From an uncultured Collinsella sp. (lineage in GTDB: Bacteria > Actinomycetota > Coriobacteriia > Coriobacteriales > Coriobacteriaceae): a stretch of DNA of 59,453 bases. The stretch lies in assembly GCA_900544645.1 (NCBI GenBank), contig UQWG01000007.1, positions 1-59,453 of the forward strand, given 5' to 3'. The notes under the pieces were generated by a model. That model was not told the origin of the DNA. It saw nothing but the letters and a program-made list of their open reading frames with translations, and made no database searches. Of the stretch, positions 58,745-59,453 are shown piece by piece. Numbering within the stretch: the first letter of the stretch is position 1; each line of letters starts with the position of its first letter. A program made the translations under genes and the position numbers.

Positions 58745-59453
58745 CTAGAGCGTCTTGAGGTACTCCCCCAGCTCTTCCTCCCAGTCGGGCATGTGGAACC
58801 CGACCGACTCGAGCTTGGACAGGTCGAGCGCGGAGTGGACCGGGCGCGGGGCGACGGGGCCGGCGGCGCTCGCGTAGTAGTCGGCAGTCGATACCGGCAC
58901 GACCCTGTCGCCGTTGCCGTTGGCGGCCTCGAAGACGGCGCGGGCGATGTCGGACCAGCTCTTCACGGCGCCGGAGCCGGTGCAGTCGTAGGTGCCGTAG
59001 GGGGCCTTCACATCAAGCACGTGGAAGATGGCCTCGGCCATGTCGCGCGTGAAGGTCAGGCGTCCCAGCTGGTCGTCCACGACGGTGACCTGCTCCAACT
59101 TGTCCTCCGGGTCGGCGACGCGGTCGGAGAGCGCCCTCATGGTCTTGACGAAGTTGTGCCCCTCGCCGATGACCCAGGAGCTGCGCATGATGTAGTGGCG
59201 CGGGCACCCGGCCACGGCGATGTCGCCGGCGGCCTTGGTCTGGCCGTAGACGGACAGCGGGCTGAGGGGCTCCTCCTCGTCGTGCACCTCGGCGGTGCCG
59301 TCGAAGACGTAGTCGGAGGACACGTGGACGAGCGTGATCCCGTGCTCGGCGCAGGTGCGCGCGAGCAGGGCGGGGCCGGTCGCGTTGGCCTTCCAGGCGG
59401 CCGCGCGGCCCTCGGGGGTCTCGGCTTTATCCACGGCGGTGTAGGCGCCGCAG
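58745..59453 (-). CDS. rmlD: dTDP-4-dehydrorhamnose reductase, C-terminal part (cut by window edge)
   Basis: Last step of dTDP-L-rhamnose synthesis. The frame is open to the window edge, so the N-terminus, including the Rossmann glycine motif, is missing. Visible parts are AYTAVDKAE at the edge, HVSSDYVFDGTAEVHDEEEP, the catalytic YGQTKAAGD (Tyr and Lys), RSSWVIGEGHNFVKTM, VVDDQLGRLTFTRDMAEAI and the C-terminal helix. GC is clearly higher than in the adjacent glycosyltransferase gene. In related bacteria RmlC may be fused at the N-terminus, which cannot be checked here. Confidence 0.92.
   Translation of the reverse strand, partial: CGAYTAVDKAETPEGRAAAWKANATGPALLARTCAEHGITLVHVSSDYVFDGTAEVHDEEEPLSPLSVYGQTKAAGDIAVAGCPRHYIMRSSWVIGEGHNFVKTMRALSDRVADPEDKLEQVTVVDDQLGRLTFTRDMAEAIFHVLDVKAPYGTYDCTGSGAVKSWSDIARAVFEAANGNGDRVVPVSTADYYASAAGPVAPRPVHSALDLSKLESVGFHMPDWEEELGEYLKTL

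Noticed and set aside
1..59453. CRISPR arrays, insertion sequences, toxin-antitoxin pairs and defence genes
   Set aside because: Looked for across the window; no regularly spaced repeats, transposase genes or recognisable defence proteins were found.

Overview
This window is a core chromosomal segment of a high-GC actinobacterium. It most resembles the Coriobacteriia, probably Collinsella or a close relative. That placement is inferred from family content, gene order and base composition; no search was run. Supporting signs are GC near 60 percent, many TTG starts, the MEP isoprenoid pathway, a PPDK plus PPDK-regulator pair, an actinobacterial-type RodA/PBP2/MreBCD cluster beside the TIGR03960/TIGR03936 pair, and an AroE-AroK fusion. 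I see no prophage, IS element, CRISPR array, toxin-antitoxin pair or defence island. The unusual features are modifications of housekeeping genes, RNA leaders and small palindromic repeats.

Layout. 1-9.1 kb, minus strand: rpsB-tsf, then pyrH-frr-uppS-cdsA-dxr-rseP-ispG-proS (translation, UMP kinase, ribosome recycling, undecaprenyl and CDP-lipid synthesis, MEP pathway, site-2 protease). 9.2-15.8 kb, minus: rplS, rnhB, yraN, comM, dprA, trmFO, xerC. 16-19.9 kb: the PPDK regulator and ppdK. 19.9-25.5 kb: rpsP-khpA-rimM-trmD-lepB and glyQ-glyS. 25.7-26.9 kb, plus: dinB, apparently leaderless. 27-31 kb, minus: rplU, rpmA, obgE, nadD, yqeK, rsfS. 31.1-43.9 kb, minus: the cell-shape region (zinc-ribbon membrane protein, cyclophilin, TPR membrane protein, mreB, mreC, mreD, mrdA, rodA, a DUF697-like protein, two radical-SAM-related proteins). 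44-46.8 kb, minus: a P-type cation ATPase with a long basic tail, then tRNA-Arg(CCG).

The coding strand then switches. 47.1-55.65 kb, plus, is a complete aromatic amino acid unit: DAHP synthase, tyrA, aroB, aroA, aroC, pheA, an aroE-aroK fusion and aroQ. Together these cover all seven steps to chorismate plus the Phe and Tyr branch enzymes. It has a terminator-like hairpin in its leader and two palindromic repeats between its genes. A minus-strand tRNA-Arg(TCT) closes it. The right edge (55.9-59.45 kb) begins a surface-polysaccharide region: an ABC exporter pair, a DPM1-like GT2 glycosyltransferase, and the truncated C-terminal part of a dTDP-4-dehydrorhamnose reductase with higher GC than its neighbours.

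Main points for a second look: an about 115-residue helix-turn-helix-like insert in RseP; a XerC gene with no ATG/GTG/TTG at its expected start but an AUA placed after a good ribosome binding site; a perfect 34-bp inverted repeat between aroC and pheA; a possible attenuator before the DAHP synthase gene; and a P-type ATPase with PQGL in place of PEGL. I found no convincing candidate for a wholly new multi-gene system.
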